Positions 23,001-38,600 of a DNA stretch of 64,000 nucleotides are shown here, one piece after another. The position numbers were made by a program, and so were the translations under genes. Origin of the DNA: Auanema rhodensis (taxonomy: Eukaryota > Nematoda > Chromadorea > Rhabditida > Rhabditidae); assembly GCA_964057225.1 (NCBI GenBank), contig OZ059897.1, positions 21,824,001 to 21,888,000 of the forward strand, given 5' to 3'. Under the pieces are notes generated by a model. It was not told where the DNA came from, made no database searches, and saw nothing but the letters and a program-made list of their open reading frames with translations. Numbering within the stretch: the stretch's first letter is position 1; every line of letters begins with the position of its first letter.

Positions 23001-26000
23001 ACTTTGAAATTTACGTGTACTTTAATTTATGCTAATTAAATGTACACGTGATGTGCACTTGGTATGTAACTCGCTTCACGTGAAAGATAAAGAGATGCGG
23101 TTTTCAAAATTAGATTCCCCAAGTCCATATTAGTCTAAAAACAAATTTTTATTGATATTGGTTCATGGTAACCATGACTTTGAAATTTACGTGAACTTTA
23201 ATTTATGCTAATTAAATGTACACGTGATGTGCACTTGGTATGTAACTCGCTTCACGTGAAAGATAAAGAGATGCGGTTTTCAAAATTAGATTCCCCATGT
23301 CCATATTAGTCTAAAAACAAATTTTTATTGATATTGGTTCATGGTAACCATGACTTTGAAATTTACGTGAACTTTGATTTATGCTAATTAAATGTACACG
23401 TGATGTGCACTTGGTATGTAACTCGCTTCACGTGAAAGAGAAAGAGATGCGGTTTTCAAAATTAGATTCCCCATGTCCATATTAGTCTAAAAACAAATTT
23501 TTATTGATATTGGTGCATGGTAACCATGACTTTGAAATTTACGTGAACTTTAATTTATGCTAATTAAATGTACACGTGATGTGCACTTGGTATGTAACTC
23601 GCTTCACGTGAAAGATAAAGAGATGCGGTTTTCAAAATTAGATTCCTCATGTCCATATTAGTCTAAAAACAAATTTTTATTGATATTGGTTCATGGTAAC
23701 CATGACTTTGAAGTTTACGTGAACTTTTATTTATGCTAATTAAATGTACACGTGATGTGCACTTGGTATGTAACTCGCTTCACGTGAAAGATAAAGAGAT
23801 GCGGTTTTCAAAATTAGATTCCCCATCTCCATATTAGTCTAAAAACAAATTTTTATTGATATTGGTGCATGGTAACCATGACTTTGAAATTTACGTGAAC
23901 TTTAATTTATGCTAATTAAATGTACACGTGATGTGCACTTGGTATGTAACTCGCTTCATGTGAAAGATAAAGAGATGCGGTTATCAAAATTAGATTCCCC
24001 ATGTCCATATTAGTCTGAAAACAAATTTTTATTGATATTGGTTCATGGTAACCATGACTTTGAAATTTACGTGAACTTTAATTTATGCTAATTAAATGTA
24101 CACGTGATGTGCACTTGGTATGTAACTCGCTTCACGTGAAAGATAAAGAGATGCGGTTTTCAAAATTAGATTCCCCATGTCCATATTAGTCTAAAAACAA
24201 ATTTTTATTGATATTGGTGCATGGTAACCATGACTTTGAAATTTACGTGAACTTTAATTTATGCTAATTAAATGTACACGTGATGTGCACTTGGTATGTA
24301 ACTCGCTTCACGTGAAAGATAAAGAGATGCGGTTCTCAAAATTAGATTCCCCATGTCCATATTAGTCTAAAAACAAATTTTTATTGATATTGGTGCATGG
24401 TAACCATGAATTTGAAATTTACGTGAACTTTAATTTATGCTAATTAAATGTACACGTGATGTGCACTTGGTATGTAACTCGCTTCACGTGAAAGATAAAG
24501 AGATGCGGTTTTCAAAATTAGATTCCCCATGTCCATATTAGTCTAAAAACAAATTTTTATTGATATTGGTGCATGGTAACCATGACTTTGAAATTTACGT
24601 GAACTTTAATTTATGCTAATTAAATGTACACGTGATGTGCACTTGGTATGTAACTCGCTTCACGTGAAAGATAAAGAGATGCGGTTTTCAAAATTAGATT
24701 CCCCATCTCCATATTAGTCTAAAAACAAATTTTTATTGATATTGGTGCATGGTAACCATGACTTTGAAATTTACGTGAACTTTAATTTATGCTAATTAAA
24801 TGTACACGTGATGTGCACTTGGTATGTAACTCGCTTCATGTGAAAGATAAAGAGATGCGGTTATCAAAATTAGATTCCCCATGTCCATATTAGTCTGAAA
24901 ACAAATTTTTATTGATATTGGTTCATGGTAACCATGACTTTGAAATTTACGTGAACTTTAATTTATGCTAATTAAATGTACACGTGATGTGCACTTGGTA
25001 TGTAACTCGCTTCACGTGGAAGATAAAGAGATGCGGTTTTCAAAATTAGATTCCCCATGTCCATATTAGTCTAAAAACAAATTTTTATTGATATTGGTTC
25101 ATGGTAACCATGACTTTGAAGTTTACGTGAACTTTTATTTATGCTAATTAAATGTACACGTGATGTGCACTTGGTATGTAACTCGCTTCACGTGAAAGAT
25201 AAAGAGATGCGGTTTTTAAAATTAGATTCCCCATCTCCATATTAGTCTAAAAACAAATTTTTATTGATATTGGTGCATGGTAACCATGACTTTGAAATTT
25301 ACGTGAACTTTAATTTATGCTAATTAAATGTACACGTGATGTGCACTTGGTATGTAACTCGCTTCATGTGAAAGATAAAGAGATGCGGTTATCAAAATTA
25401 GATTCCCCATGTCCATATTAGTCTGAAAACAAATTTTTATTGATATTGGTTCATGGTAACCATGACTTTGAAATTTACGTGAACTTTAATTTATGCTAAT
25501 TAAATGTACACGTGATGTGCACTTGGTATGTAATTCGCTTCACGTGGAAGATAAAGAGATGCGGTTTTCAAAATTAGATTCCCCATGTCCATATTAGTCT
25601 AAAAACAAATTTTTATTGATATTGGTTCATGGTAACCATGACTTTGAAATTTACGTGAATTTTAATTTATGCTAATTAAATGTACACGTGATGTGCACTT
25701 GGTATGTAACTCGCTTCACGTGGAAGATAAAGAGATGCGGTTTTCAAAATTAGATTCCCCATGTCCATATTAGTCTAAAAACAAATTTTTATTGATATTG
25801 GTTCATGGTAACCATGACTTTGAAATTTACGTGAACTTTAATTTATGCTAATTAAATGTACACGTGATGTGCACTTGGTATGTAACTCGCTTCACGTGGA
25901 AGATAAAGAGATGCGGTTTTCAAAATTAGATTCCCCATGTCCATATTAGTCTAAAAACAAATTTTTATTGATATTGGTGCATGGTAACCATGACTTTGAA

Positions 26001-29000
26001 ATTTACGTGTACTTTAATTTATGCTAATTAAATGTACACGTGATGTGCACTTGGTATGTAACTCGCTTCACGTGAAAGATAAAGAGATGCGGTTTTCAAA
26101 ATTAGATTCCCCATGTCCATATTAGTCTAAAAACAAATTTTTATTGATATTGGTTCATGGTAACCATGACTTTGAAATTTACGTGAACTTTGATTTATGC
26201 TAATTAAATGTACACGTGATGTGCACTTGGTATGTAACTCGCTTCACGTGAAAGAGAAAGAGATGCGGTTTTCAAAATTAGATTCCCCATGTCCATATTA
26301 GTCTAAAAACAAATTTTTATTGATATTGGTGCATGGTAACCATGACTTTGAAATTTACGTGAACTTTAATTTATGCTAATTAAATGTACACGTGATGTGC
26401 ACTTGGTATGTAACTCGCTTCACGTGAAAGATAAAGAGATGCGGTTTTCAAAATTAGATTCCTCATGTCCATATTAGTCTAAAAACAAATTTTTATTGAT
26501 ATTGGTTCATGGTAACCATGACTTTGAAGTTTACGTGAACTTTTATTTATGCTAATTAAATGTACACGTGATGTGCACTTGGTATGTAACTCGCTTCACG
26601 TGAAAGATAAAGAGATGCGGTTTTCAAAATTAGATTCCCCATCTCCATATTAGTCTAAAAACAAATTTTTATTGATATTGGTGCATGGTAACCATGACTT
26701 TGAAATTTACGTGAACTTTAATTTATGCTAATTAAATGTACACGTGATGTGCACTTGGTATGTAACTCGCTTCATGTGAAAGATAAAGAGATGCGGTTAT
26801 CAAAATTAGATTCCCCATGTCCATATTAGTCTGAAAACAAATTTTCATTGATATTGGTTCATGGTAACCATGACTTTGAAATTTACGTGAACTTTAATTT
26901 ATGCTAATTAAATGTACACGTGATGTGCACTTGGTATGTAACTCGCTTCACGTGAAAGATAAAGAGATGCGGTTTTCAAAATTAGATTCCCCATGTCCAT
27001 ATTAGTCTAAAAACAAATTTTTATTGATATTGGTGCATGGTAACCATGACTTTGAAATTTACGTGAACTTTAATTTATGCTAATTAAATGTACACGTGAT
27101 GTGCACTTGGTATGTAACTCGCTTCACGTGAAAGATAAAGAGATGCGGTTTTCAAAATTAGATTCCCCATGTCCATATTAGTCTAAAAACAAATTTTTAT
27201 TGATATTGGTGCATGGTAACCATGACTTTGAAATTTACGTGAACTTTAATTTATGCTAATTAAATGTACACGTGATGTGCACTTGGTATGTAACTCGCTT
27301 CACGTAAAAGATAAAGAGATGCGGTTTTCAAAATTAGATTCCCCATGTCCATATTAGTCTAAAAACAAATTTTTATTGATATTGGTTCATGGTAACCATG
27401 ACTTTGAAATTTACGTGAACTTTAATTTATGCTAATTAAATGTACACGTGATGTGCACTTGGTATGTAACTCGCTTCACGTGAAAGATAAAGAGATGCGG
27501 TTTTCAAAATTAGATTCCCCATGTCCATATTAGTCTAAAAACAAATTTTTATTGATATTGGTGCATGGTAACCATGACTTTGAAATTTACGTGAACTTTA
27601 ATTTATGCTAATTAAATGTACACGTGATGTGCACTTGGTATGTAACTCGCTTCACGTGAAAGATAAAGAGATGCGGTTTTCACAATTAGATTCCCCATCT
27701 CCATATTAGTCTAAAAACAAATTTTTATTGATATTGGTGCATGGTAACCATGACTTTGAAATTTACGTGAACTTTAATTTATGCTAATTAAATGTACACG
27801 TGATGTGCACTTTGTATGTAACTCGCTTCACGTGAAAGATAAAGAGATGCGGTTTTCAAAATTAGATTCCCCATGTCCATATTAGTCTAAAAACAAATTT
27901 TTATTGATATTGGTTCATGGTAACCATGACTTTGAAATTTACGTGAACTTTAATTTATGCTAATTAAATGTACACGTGATGTGCACTTGGTATGTAACTC
28001 GCTTCACGTGAAAGATAAAGAGATGCGGTTTTCAAAATTAGATTCCCCATGTCCATATTAGTCTAAAAACAAATTTTTATTGATATTGGTTCATGGTAAC
28101 CATGACTTTGAAATTTACGTGAACTTTGATTTATGCTAATTAAATGTACACGTGATGTGCACTTGGTATGTAACTCGTTTCACGTGAAAGATAAAGAGAT
28201 GCGGTTTTCAAAATTAGATTCCCCATGTCCATATTAGTCTAAAAACAAATTTTTATTGATATTGGTGCATGGTAACCATGACTTTGAAATTTACGTGTAC
28301 TTTAATTTATGCTAATTAAATGTACACGTGATGTGCACTTGGTATGTAACTCGCTTCACGTGAAAGATAAAGAGATGCGGTTTTCAAAATTAGATTCCCC
28401 AAGTCCATATTAGTCTAAAAACAAATTTTTATTGATATTGGTTCATGGTAACCATGACTTTGAAATTTACGTGAACTTTAATTTATGCTAATTAAATGTA
28501 CACGTGATGTGCACTTGGTATGTAACTCGCTTCACGTGAAAGATAAAGAGATGCGGTTTTCAAAATTAGATTCCCCATGTCCATATTAGTCTAAAAACAA
28601 ATTTTTATTGATATTGGTTCATGGTAACCATGACTTTGAAATTTACGTGAACTTTGATTTATGCTAATTAAATGTACACGTGATGTGCACTTGGTATGTA
28701 ACTCGCTTCACGTGAAAGAGAAAGAGATGCGGTTTTCAAAATTAGATTCCCCATGTCCATATTAGTCTAAAAACAAATTTTTATTGATATTGGTGCATGG
28801 TAACCATGACTTTGAAATTTACGTGAACTTTAATTTATGCTAATTAAATGTACACGTGATGTGCACTTGGTATGTAACTCGCTTCACGTGAAAGATAAAG
28901 AGATGCGGTTTTCAAAATTAGATTCCTCATGTCCATATTAGTCTAAAAACAAATTTTTATTGATATTGGTTCATGGTAACCATGACTTTGAAGTTTACGT

Positions 29001-32000
29001 GAACTTTTATTTATGCTAATTAAATGTACACGTGATGTGCACTTGGTATGTAACTCGCTTCACGTGAAAGATAAAGAGATGCGGTTTTCAAAATTAGATT
29101 CCCCATCTCCATATTAGTCTAAAAACAAATTTTTATTGATATTGGTGCATGGTAACCATGACTTTGAAATTTACGTGAACTTTAATTTATGCTAATTAAA
29201 TGTACACGTGATGTGCACTTGGTATGTAACTCGCTTCATGTGAAAGATAAAGAGATGCGGTTATCAAAATTAGATTCCCCATGTCCATATTAGTCTGAAA
29301 ACAAATTTTTATTGATATTGGTTCATGGTAACCATGACTTTGAAATTTACGTGAACTTTAATTTATGCTAATTAAATGTACACGTGATGTGCACTTGGTA
29401 TGTAACTCGCTTCACGTGGAAGATAAAGAGATGCGGTTTTCAAAATTAGATTCCCCATGTCCATATTAGTCTAAAAACAAATTTTTATTGATATTGGTTC
29501 ATGGTAACCATGACTTTGAAGTTTACGTGAACTTTTATTTATGCTAATTAAATGTACACGTGATGTGCACTTGGTATGTAACTCGCTTCACGTGAAAGAT
29601 AAAGAGATGCGGTTTTCAAAATTAGATTCCCCATCTCCATATTAGTCTAAAAACAAATTTTTATTGATATTGGTGCATGGTAACCATGACTTTGAAATTT
29701 ACGTGAACTTTAATTTATGCTAATTAAATGTACACGTGATGTGCACTTGGTATGTAACTCGCTTCATGTGAAAGATAAAGAGATGCGGTTATCAAAATTA
29801 GATTCCCCATGTCCATATTAGTCTGAAAACAAATTTTTATTGATATTGGTTCATGGTAACCATGACTTTGAAATTTACGTGAACTTTAATTTATGCTAAT
29901 TAAATGTACACGTGATGTGCACTTGGTATGTAATTCGCTTCACGTGGAAGATAAAGAGATGCGGTTTTCAAAATTAGATTCCCCATGTCCATATTAGTCT
30001 AAAAACAAATTTTTATTGATATTGGTTCATGGTAACCATGACTTTGAAATTTACGTGAATTTTAATTTATGCTAATTAAATGTACACGTGATGTGCACTT
30101 GGTATGTAACTCGCTTCACGTGGAAGATAAAGAGATGCGGTTTTCAAAATTAGATTCCCCATGTCCATATTAGTCTAAAAACAAATTTTTATTGATATTG
30201 GTTCATGGTAACCATGACTTTTAAATTTACGTGAACTTTAATTTATGCTAATTAAATGTACACGTGATGTGCACTTGGTATGTAACTCGCTTCACGTGGA
30301 AGATAAAGAGATGCGGTTTTCAAAATTAGATTCCCCATGTCCATATTAGTCTAAAAACAAATTTTTATTGATATTGGTTCATGGTAACCATGACTTTGAA
30401 ATTTACGTGAACTTTAATTTATGCTAATTAAATGTACACGTGATGTGCACTTGGTATGTAACTCGCTTCACGTGAAAGATAAAGAGATGCGGTTTTCAAA
30501 ATTAGATTCCCCATGTCCATATTAGTCTAAAAACAAATTTTTATTGATATTGGTGCATGGTAACCATGACTTTGAAATTTACGTGTACTTTAATTTATGC
30601 TAATTAAATGTACACGTGATGTGCACTTGGTATGTAACTCGCTTCACGTGAAAGATAAAGAGATGCGGTTTTCAAAATTAGATTCCCCAAGTCCATATTA
30701 GTCTAAAAACAAATTTTTATTGATATTGGTTCATGGTAACCATGACTTTGAAATTTACGTGAACTTTAATTTATGCTAATTAAATGTACACGTGATGTGC
30801 ACTTGGTATGTAACTCGCTTCACGTGAAAGATAAAGAGATGCGGTTTTCAAAATTAGATTCCCCATGTCCATATTAGTCTAAAAACAAATTTTTATTGAT
30901 ATTGGTTCATGGTAACCATGACTTTGAAATTTACGTGAACTTTGATTTATGCTAATTAAATGTACACGTGATGTGCACTTGGTATGTAACTCGCTTCACG
31001 TGAAAGAGAAAGAGATGCGGTTTTCAAAATTAGATTCCCCATGTCCATATTAGTCTAAAAACAAATTTTTATTGATATTGGTGCATGGTAACCATGACTT
31101 TGAAATTTACGTGAACTTTAATTTATGCTAATTAAATGTACACGTGATGTGCACTTGGTATGTAACTCGCTTCACGTGAAAGATAAAGAGATGCGGTTTT
31201 CAAAATTAGATTCCTCATGTCCATATTAGTCTAAAAACAAATTTTTATTGATATTGGTTCATGGTAACCATGACTTTGAAGTTTACGTGAACTTTTATTT
31301 ATGCTAATTAAATGTACACGTGATGTGCACTTGGTATGTAACTCGCTTCACGTGAAAGATAAAGAGATGCGGTTTTCAAAATTAGATTCCCCATCTCCAT
31401 ATTAGTCTAAAAACAAATTTTTATTGATATTGGTGCATGGTAACCATGACTTTGAAATTTACGTGAACTTTAATTTATGCTAATTAAATGTACACGTGAT
31501 GTGCACTTGGTATGTAACTCGCTTCATGTGAAAGATAAAGAGATGCGGTTATCAAAATTAGATTCCCCATGTCCATATTAGTCTGAAAACAAATTTTTAT
31601 TGATATTGGTTCATGGTAACCATGACTTTGAAATTTACGTGAACTTTAATTTATGCTAATTAAATGTACACGTGATGTGCACTTGGTATGTAACTCGCTT
31701 CACGTGAAAGATAAAGAGATGCGGTTTTCAAAATTAGATTCCCCATGTCCATATTAGTCTAAAAACAAATTTTTATTGATATTGGTGCATGGTAACCATG
31801 ACTTTGAAATTTACGTGAACTTTAATTTATGCTAATTAAATGTACACGTGATGTGCACTTGGTATGTAACTCGCTTCACGTGAAAGATAAAGAGATGCGG
31901 TTCTCAAAATTAGATTCCCCATGTCCATATTAGTCTAAAAACAAATTTTTATTGATATTGGTGCATGGTAACCATGAATTTGAAATTTACGTGAACTTTA

Positions 32001-32181
32001 ATTTATGCTAATTAAATGTACACGTGATGTGCACTTGGTATGTAACTCGCTTCACGTGAAAGATAAAGAGATGCGGTTTTCAAAATTAGATTCCCCATGT
32101 CCATATTAGTCTAAAAACAAATTTTTATTGATATTGGTGCATGGTAACCATGACTTTGAAATTTACGTGAACTTTAATTTA
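17046..32181. repeat. 43-monomer higher-order repeat (7568 bp), two tandem copies
   Basis: Many rare variants recur at exactly 7568 bp (43 x 176). They include gaaagagaaag at 18677/21141/23429 against 26245/28709/30997, attttcattg at 19278/26846, actttgtatg at 20241/27809, tcgtttcacg at 20610/28178, gtaattcgc at 17961/25529 and 22361/29929, cttttaaattt at 22651/30219, ggttctcaaa at 24331/31899, and the neighbouring catgaatttg. Correspondence is absent just before 17046 (gaagtttacg at about 17030 has no partner) and after about 32182, so there are two full copies of roughly 17046-24613 and 24614-32181. Internally the unit contains older sub-duplications of 13, 14 and 16 monomers marked by gaaagagaaag. 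A few substitutions separate the copies, for example about 18007. Confidence 0.9.
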
Positions 32182-32649
32182 TGCTAATTAAATGTACACG
32201 TGATGTGCACTTGGTATGTAACTCGCTTCACGTGAAAGATAAAGAGATGCGGTTTTCAAAATTAGATTCCCCATGTCCATATTAGTCTAAAAACAAATTT
32301 TTATTGATATTGGTTCATGGTAACCATGACTTTGAAATTTACGTGAACTTTAATTTATGCTAATTAAATGTACACGTGATGTGCACTTGGTATGTAACTC
32401 GCTTCACGTGAAAGATAAAGAGATGCGGTTTTCAAAATTAGATTCCCCATGTCCATATTAGTCTAAAAACAAATTTTTATTGATATTGGTGCATGGTAAC
32501 CATGACTTTGAAATTTACGTGAACTTTAATTTATGCTAATTAAATGTACACGTGATGTGCACTTGGTATGTAACTCGCTTCACGTGAAAGATAAAGAGAT
32601 GCGGTTTTCAAAATTAGATTCCCCATGTCCATATTAGTCTAAAAACAAA

Positions 32650-35600
32650 TTTGTATTGATATTGGTGCATGGTAACCATGACTTTGAAATTTACGTGAAC
32701 TTTAATTTATGCTAATTAAATGTACACGTGATGTGCACTTGGTATGTAACTCGCTTCACGTGAAAGATAAAGAGATGCGGTTTTCAAAATTAGATTCCTC
32801 ATGTCCATATTAGTCTAAAAACAAATTTTTATTGATATTGGTGCATGGTAACCATGACTTTGAAATTTACGTGAACTTTAATTTATGCTAATTAAATGTA
32901 CACGTGATGTGCACTTGGTATGTAACTCGCTTCACGTGAAAGATAAAGAGATGCGGTTTTCAAAATTAGATTCCTCATGTCCATATTAGTCTAAAAACAA
33001 ATTTTTATTGATATTGGTTCATGGTAATCATGACTTTGAAGTTTACGTGAACTTTTATTTATGCTAATTAAATGTACACGTGATGTGCACTTGGTATGTA
33101 ACTCGCTTCACGTGAAAGATAAAGAGATGCGGTTTTCACAATTAGATTCCCCATCTCCATATTAGTCTAAAAACAAATTTTTATTGATATTGGTGCATGG
33201 TAACCATGACTTTGAAATTTACGTGAACTTTAATTTATGCTAATTAAATGTACACGTGATGTGCACTTTGTATGTAACTCGCTTCACGTGAAAGATAAAG
33301 AGATGCGGTTTTCAAAATTAGATTCCCCATGTCCATATTAGTCTAAAAACAAATTTTTATTGATATTGGTTCATGGTAACCATGACTTTGAAATTTACGT
33401 GAACTTTAATTTATGCTAATTAAATGTACACGTGATGTGCACTTGGTATGTAACTCGCTTCACGTGAAAGATAAAGAGATGCGGTTTCCAAAATTAGATT
33501 CCCCATGTCCATATTAGTCTAAAAACAAATTTTTATTGATATTGGTTCATGGTAACCATGACTTTGAAATTTACGTGAACTTTGATTTATGCTAATTAAA
33601 TGTACACGTGATGTGCACTTGGTATGTAACTCGCTTCACGTGAAAGATAAAGAGATGCAGTTTTCAAAATTAGATTCCCCATGTCCATATTAGTCTAAAA
33701 ACAAATTTTTATTGATATTGGTGCATGGTAACCATGACTTTGAAATTTACGTGAACTTTAATTTATGCTAATTAAATGTACACGTGATGTGCACTTGGTA
33801 TGTAACTCGCTTCACGTGAAAGATAAAGAAATGCGGTTTTCAAAATTAGATTCCTCATGTCCATATTAGTCTAAAAACAAATTTTTATTGATATTGGTGC
33901 ATGGTAACCATGACTTTGAAATTTACGTGAACTTTAATTTATGCTAATTAAATGTACACGTGATGTGCACTTGGTATGTAACTCGCTTCACGTGAAAGAT
34001 AAAGAGATGCGGTTTTCAAAATTAGATTCCTCATGTCCATATTAGTCTAAAAACAAATTTTTATTGATATTGGTTCATGGTAACCATGACTTTGAAGTTT
34101 ACGTGAACTTTTATTTATGCTAATTAAATGTACACGTGATGTGCACTTGGTATGTAACTCGCTTCACGTGAAAGATAAAGAGATGCGGTTTTCAAAATTA
34201 GATTCCCCATCTCCATATTAGTCTAAAAACAAATTTTCATTGATATTGGTGCATGGTAACCATGACTTTGAAATTTACGTGAACTTTAATTTATGCTAAT
34301 TAAATGTACACGTGATGTGCACTTGGTATGTAACTCGCTTCACGTGAAAGATAAAGAGATGCGGTTTTCAAAATTAGATTCCCCATGTCCATATTAGTCT
34401 AAAAACAAATTTTTATTGATATTGGTTCATGGTAACCATGACTTTGAAATTTACGTGAACTTTGATTTATGCTAATTAAATGTACACGTGATGTGCACTT
34501 GGTATGTAACTCGCTTCACGTGAAAGATAAAGAGATGCAGTTTTCAAAATTAGATTCCCCATGTCCATATTAGTCTAAAAACAAATTTGTATTGATATTG
34601 GTGCATGGTAACCATGACTTTGAAATTTACGTGAACTTTAATTTATGCTAATTAAATGTACACGTGATGTGCACTTGGTATGTAACTCGCTTCACGTGAA
34701 AGATAAAGAGATGCGGTTTTCAAAATTAGATTCCTCATGTCCATATTAGTCTAAAAACAAATTTTTATTGATATTGGTGCATGGTAACCATGACTTTGAA
34801 ATTTACGTGAACTTTAATTTATGCTAATTAAATGTACACGTGATGTGCACTTGGTATGTAACTCGCTTCACGTGAAAGATAAAGAGATGCGGTTTTCAAA
34901 ATTAGATTCCTCATGTCCATATTAGTCTAAAAACAAATTTTTATTGATATTGGTTCATGGTAACCATGACTTTGAAATTTACGTGAACTTTAATTTATGC
35001 TAATTAAATGTACACGTGATGTGCACTTGGTATGTAACTCGCTTCACGTGAAAGATAAAGAGATGCGGTTTTCAAAATTAGATTCCCCATGTCCATATTA
35101 GTCTGAAAACAAATTTTTATTGATATTGGTTCATGGTAACCATGACTTTGAAATTTACGTGAACTTTAATTTATGCTAATTAAATGTACACGTGATGTGC
35201 ACTTGGTATGTAACTCGCTTCATGTGAAAGATAAAGAGATGCGGTTATCAAAATTAGATTCCCCATGTCCATATTAGTCTGAAAACAAATTTTTATTGAT
35301 ATTGGTTCATGGTAACCATGACTTTGAAATTTACGTGAACTTTAATTTATGCTAATTAAATGTACACGTGATGTGCACTTGGTATGTAACTCGCTTCACG
35401 TGAAAGATAAAGAGATGCGGTTTTCAAAATTAGATTCCCCATGTCCATATTAGTCTAAAAACAAATTTTTATTGATATTGGTTCATGGTAACCATGACTT
35501 TGAAATTTACGTGAACTTTAATTTATGCTAATTAAATGTACACGTGATGTGCACTTGGTATGTAACTCGCTTCACGTGAAAGATAAAGAGATGCGGTTTT

Positions 35601-38600
35601 CAAAATTAGATTCCCCATGTCCATATTAGTCTAAAAACAAATTTTTATTGATATTGGTGCATGGTAACCATGACTTTGAAATTTACGTGAACTTTAATTT
35701 ATGCTAATTAAATGTACACGTGATGTGCACTTGGTATGTAACTCGCTTCACGTGAAAGATAAAGAGATGCGGTTTTCAAAATTAGATTCCCCATGTCCAT
35801 ATTAGTCTAAAAACAAATTTTTATTGATATTGGTGCATGGTAACCATGACTTTGAAATTTACGTGAACTTTAATTTATGCTAATTAAATGTACACGTGAT
35901 GTGCACTTGGTATGTAACTCGCTTCACGTGAAAGATAAAGAGATGCGGTTTTCAAAATTAGATTCCCCATGTCCATATTAGTCTAAAAACAAATTTTTAT
36001 TGATATTGGTTCATGGTAACCATGACTTTGAAATTTACGTGAACTTTAATTTATGCTAATTAAATGTACACGTGATGTGCACTTGGTATGTAACTCGCTT
36101 CACGTGAAAGATAAAGAGATGCGGTTTTCAAAATTAGATTCCCCATGTCCATATTAGTCTAAAAACAAATTTTTATTGATATTGGTGCATGGTAACCATG
36201 ACTTTGAAATTTACGTGAACTTTAATTTATGCTAATTAAATGTACACGTGATGTGCACTTGGTATGTAACTCGCTTCACGTGAAAGATAAAGAGATGCGG
36301 TTTTCAAAATTAGATTCCCCATGTCCATATTAGTCTAAAAACAAATTTGTATTGATATTGGTGCATGGTAACCATGACTTTGAAATTTACGTGAACTTTA
36401 ATTTATGCTAATTAAATGTACACGTGATGTGCACTTGGTATGTAACTCGCTTCACGTGAAAGATAAAGAGATGCGGTTTTCAAAATTAGATTCCTCATGT
36501 CCATATTAGTCTAAAAACAAATTTTTATTGATATTGGTGCATGGTAACCATGACTTTGAAATTTACGTGAACTTTAATTTATGCTAATTAAATGTACACG
36601 TGATGTGCACTTGGTATGTAACTCGCTTCACGTGAAAGATAAAGAGATGCGGTTTTCAAAATTAGATTCCTCATGTCCATATTAGTCTAAAAACAAATTT
36701 TTATTGATATTGGTTCATGGTAATCATGACTTTGAAGTTTACGTGAACTTTTATTTATGCTAATTAAATGTACACGTGATGTGCACTTGGTATGTAACTC
36801 GCTTCACGTGAAAGATAAAGAGATGCGGTTTTCACAATTAGATTCCCCATGTCCATATTAGTCTAAAAACAAATTTTTATTGATATTGGTTCATGGTAAC
36901 CATGACTTTGAAATTTACGTGAACTTTGATTTATGCTAATTAAATGTACACGTGATGTGCACTTGGTATGTAACTCGCTTCACGTGAAAGATAAAGAGAT
37001 GCAGTTTTCAAAATTAGATTCCCCATGTCCATATTAGTCTAAAAACAAATTTTTATTGATATTGGTGCATGGTAACCATGACTTTGAAATTTACGTGAAC
37101 TTTAATTTATGCTAATTAAATGTACACGTGATGTGCACTTGGTATGTAACTCGCTTCACGTGAAAGATAAAGAAATGCGGTTTTCAAAATTAGATTCCTC
37201 ATGTCCATATTAGTCTAAAAACAAATTTTTATTGATATTGGTGCATGGTAACCATGACTTTGAAATTTACGTGAACTTTAATTTATGCTAATTAAATGTA
37301 CACGTGATGTGCACTTGGTATGTAACTCGCTTCACGTGAAAGATAAAGAAATGCGGTTTTCAAAATTAGATTCCTCATGTCCATATTAGTCTAAAAACAA
37401 ATTTTTATTGATATTGGTTCATGGTAATCATGACTTTGAAGTTTACGTGAACTTTTATTTATGCTAATTAAATGTACACGTGATGTGCACTTGGTATGTA
37501 ACTCGCTTCACGTGAAAGATAAAGAGATGCGGTTTTCACAATTAGATTCCCCATCTCCATATTAGTCTAAAAACAAATTTTTATTGATATTGGTGCATGG
37601 TAACCATGACTTTGAAATTTACGTGAACTTTAATTTATGCTAATTAAATGTACACGTGATGTGCACTTTGTATGTAACTCGCTTCACGTGAAAGATAAAG
37701 AGATGCGGTTTTCAAAATTAGATTCCCCATGTCCATATTAGTCTAAAAACAAATTTTTATTGATATTGGTTCATGGTAACCATGACTTTGAAATTTACGT
37801 GAACTTTAATTTATGCTAATTAAATGTACACGTGATGTGCACTTGGTATGTAACTCGCTTCACGTGAAAGATAAAGAGATGCGGTTTTCAAAATTAGATT
37901 CCCCATGTCCATATTAGTCTAAAAACAAATTTTTATTGATATTGGTTCATGGTAACCATGACTTTGAAATTTACGTGAACTTTGATTTATGCTAATTAAA
38001 TGTACACGTGATGTGCACTTGGTATGTAACTCGCTTCACGTGAAAGATAAAGAGATGCAGTTTTCAAAATTAGATTCCCCATGTCCATATTAGTCTAAAA
38101 ACAAATTTTTATTGATATTGGTGCATGGTAACCATGACTTTGAAATTTACGTGAACTTTAATTTATGCTAATTAAATGTACACGTGATGTGCACTTGGTA
38201 TGTAACTCGCTTCACGTGAAAGATAAAGAAATGCGGTTTTCAAAATTAGATTCCTCATGTCCATATTAGTCTAAAAACAAATTTTTATTGATATTGGTGC
38301 ATGGTAACCATGACTTTGAAATTTACGTGAACTTTAATTTATGCTAATTAAATGTACACGTGATGTGCACTTGGTATGTAACTCGCTTCACGTGAAAGAT
38401 AAAGAGATGCGGTTTTCAAAATTAGATTCCTCATGTCCATATTAGTCTAAAAACAAATTTTTATTGATATTGGTTCATGGTAACCATGACTTTGAAGTTT
38501 ACGTGAACTTTTATTTATGCTAATTAAATGTACACGTGATGTGCACTTGGTATGTAACTCGCTTCACGTGAAAGATAAAGAGATGCGGTTTTCAAAATTA

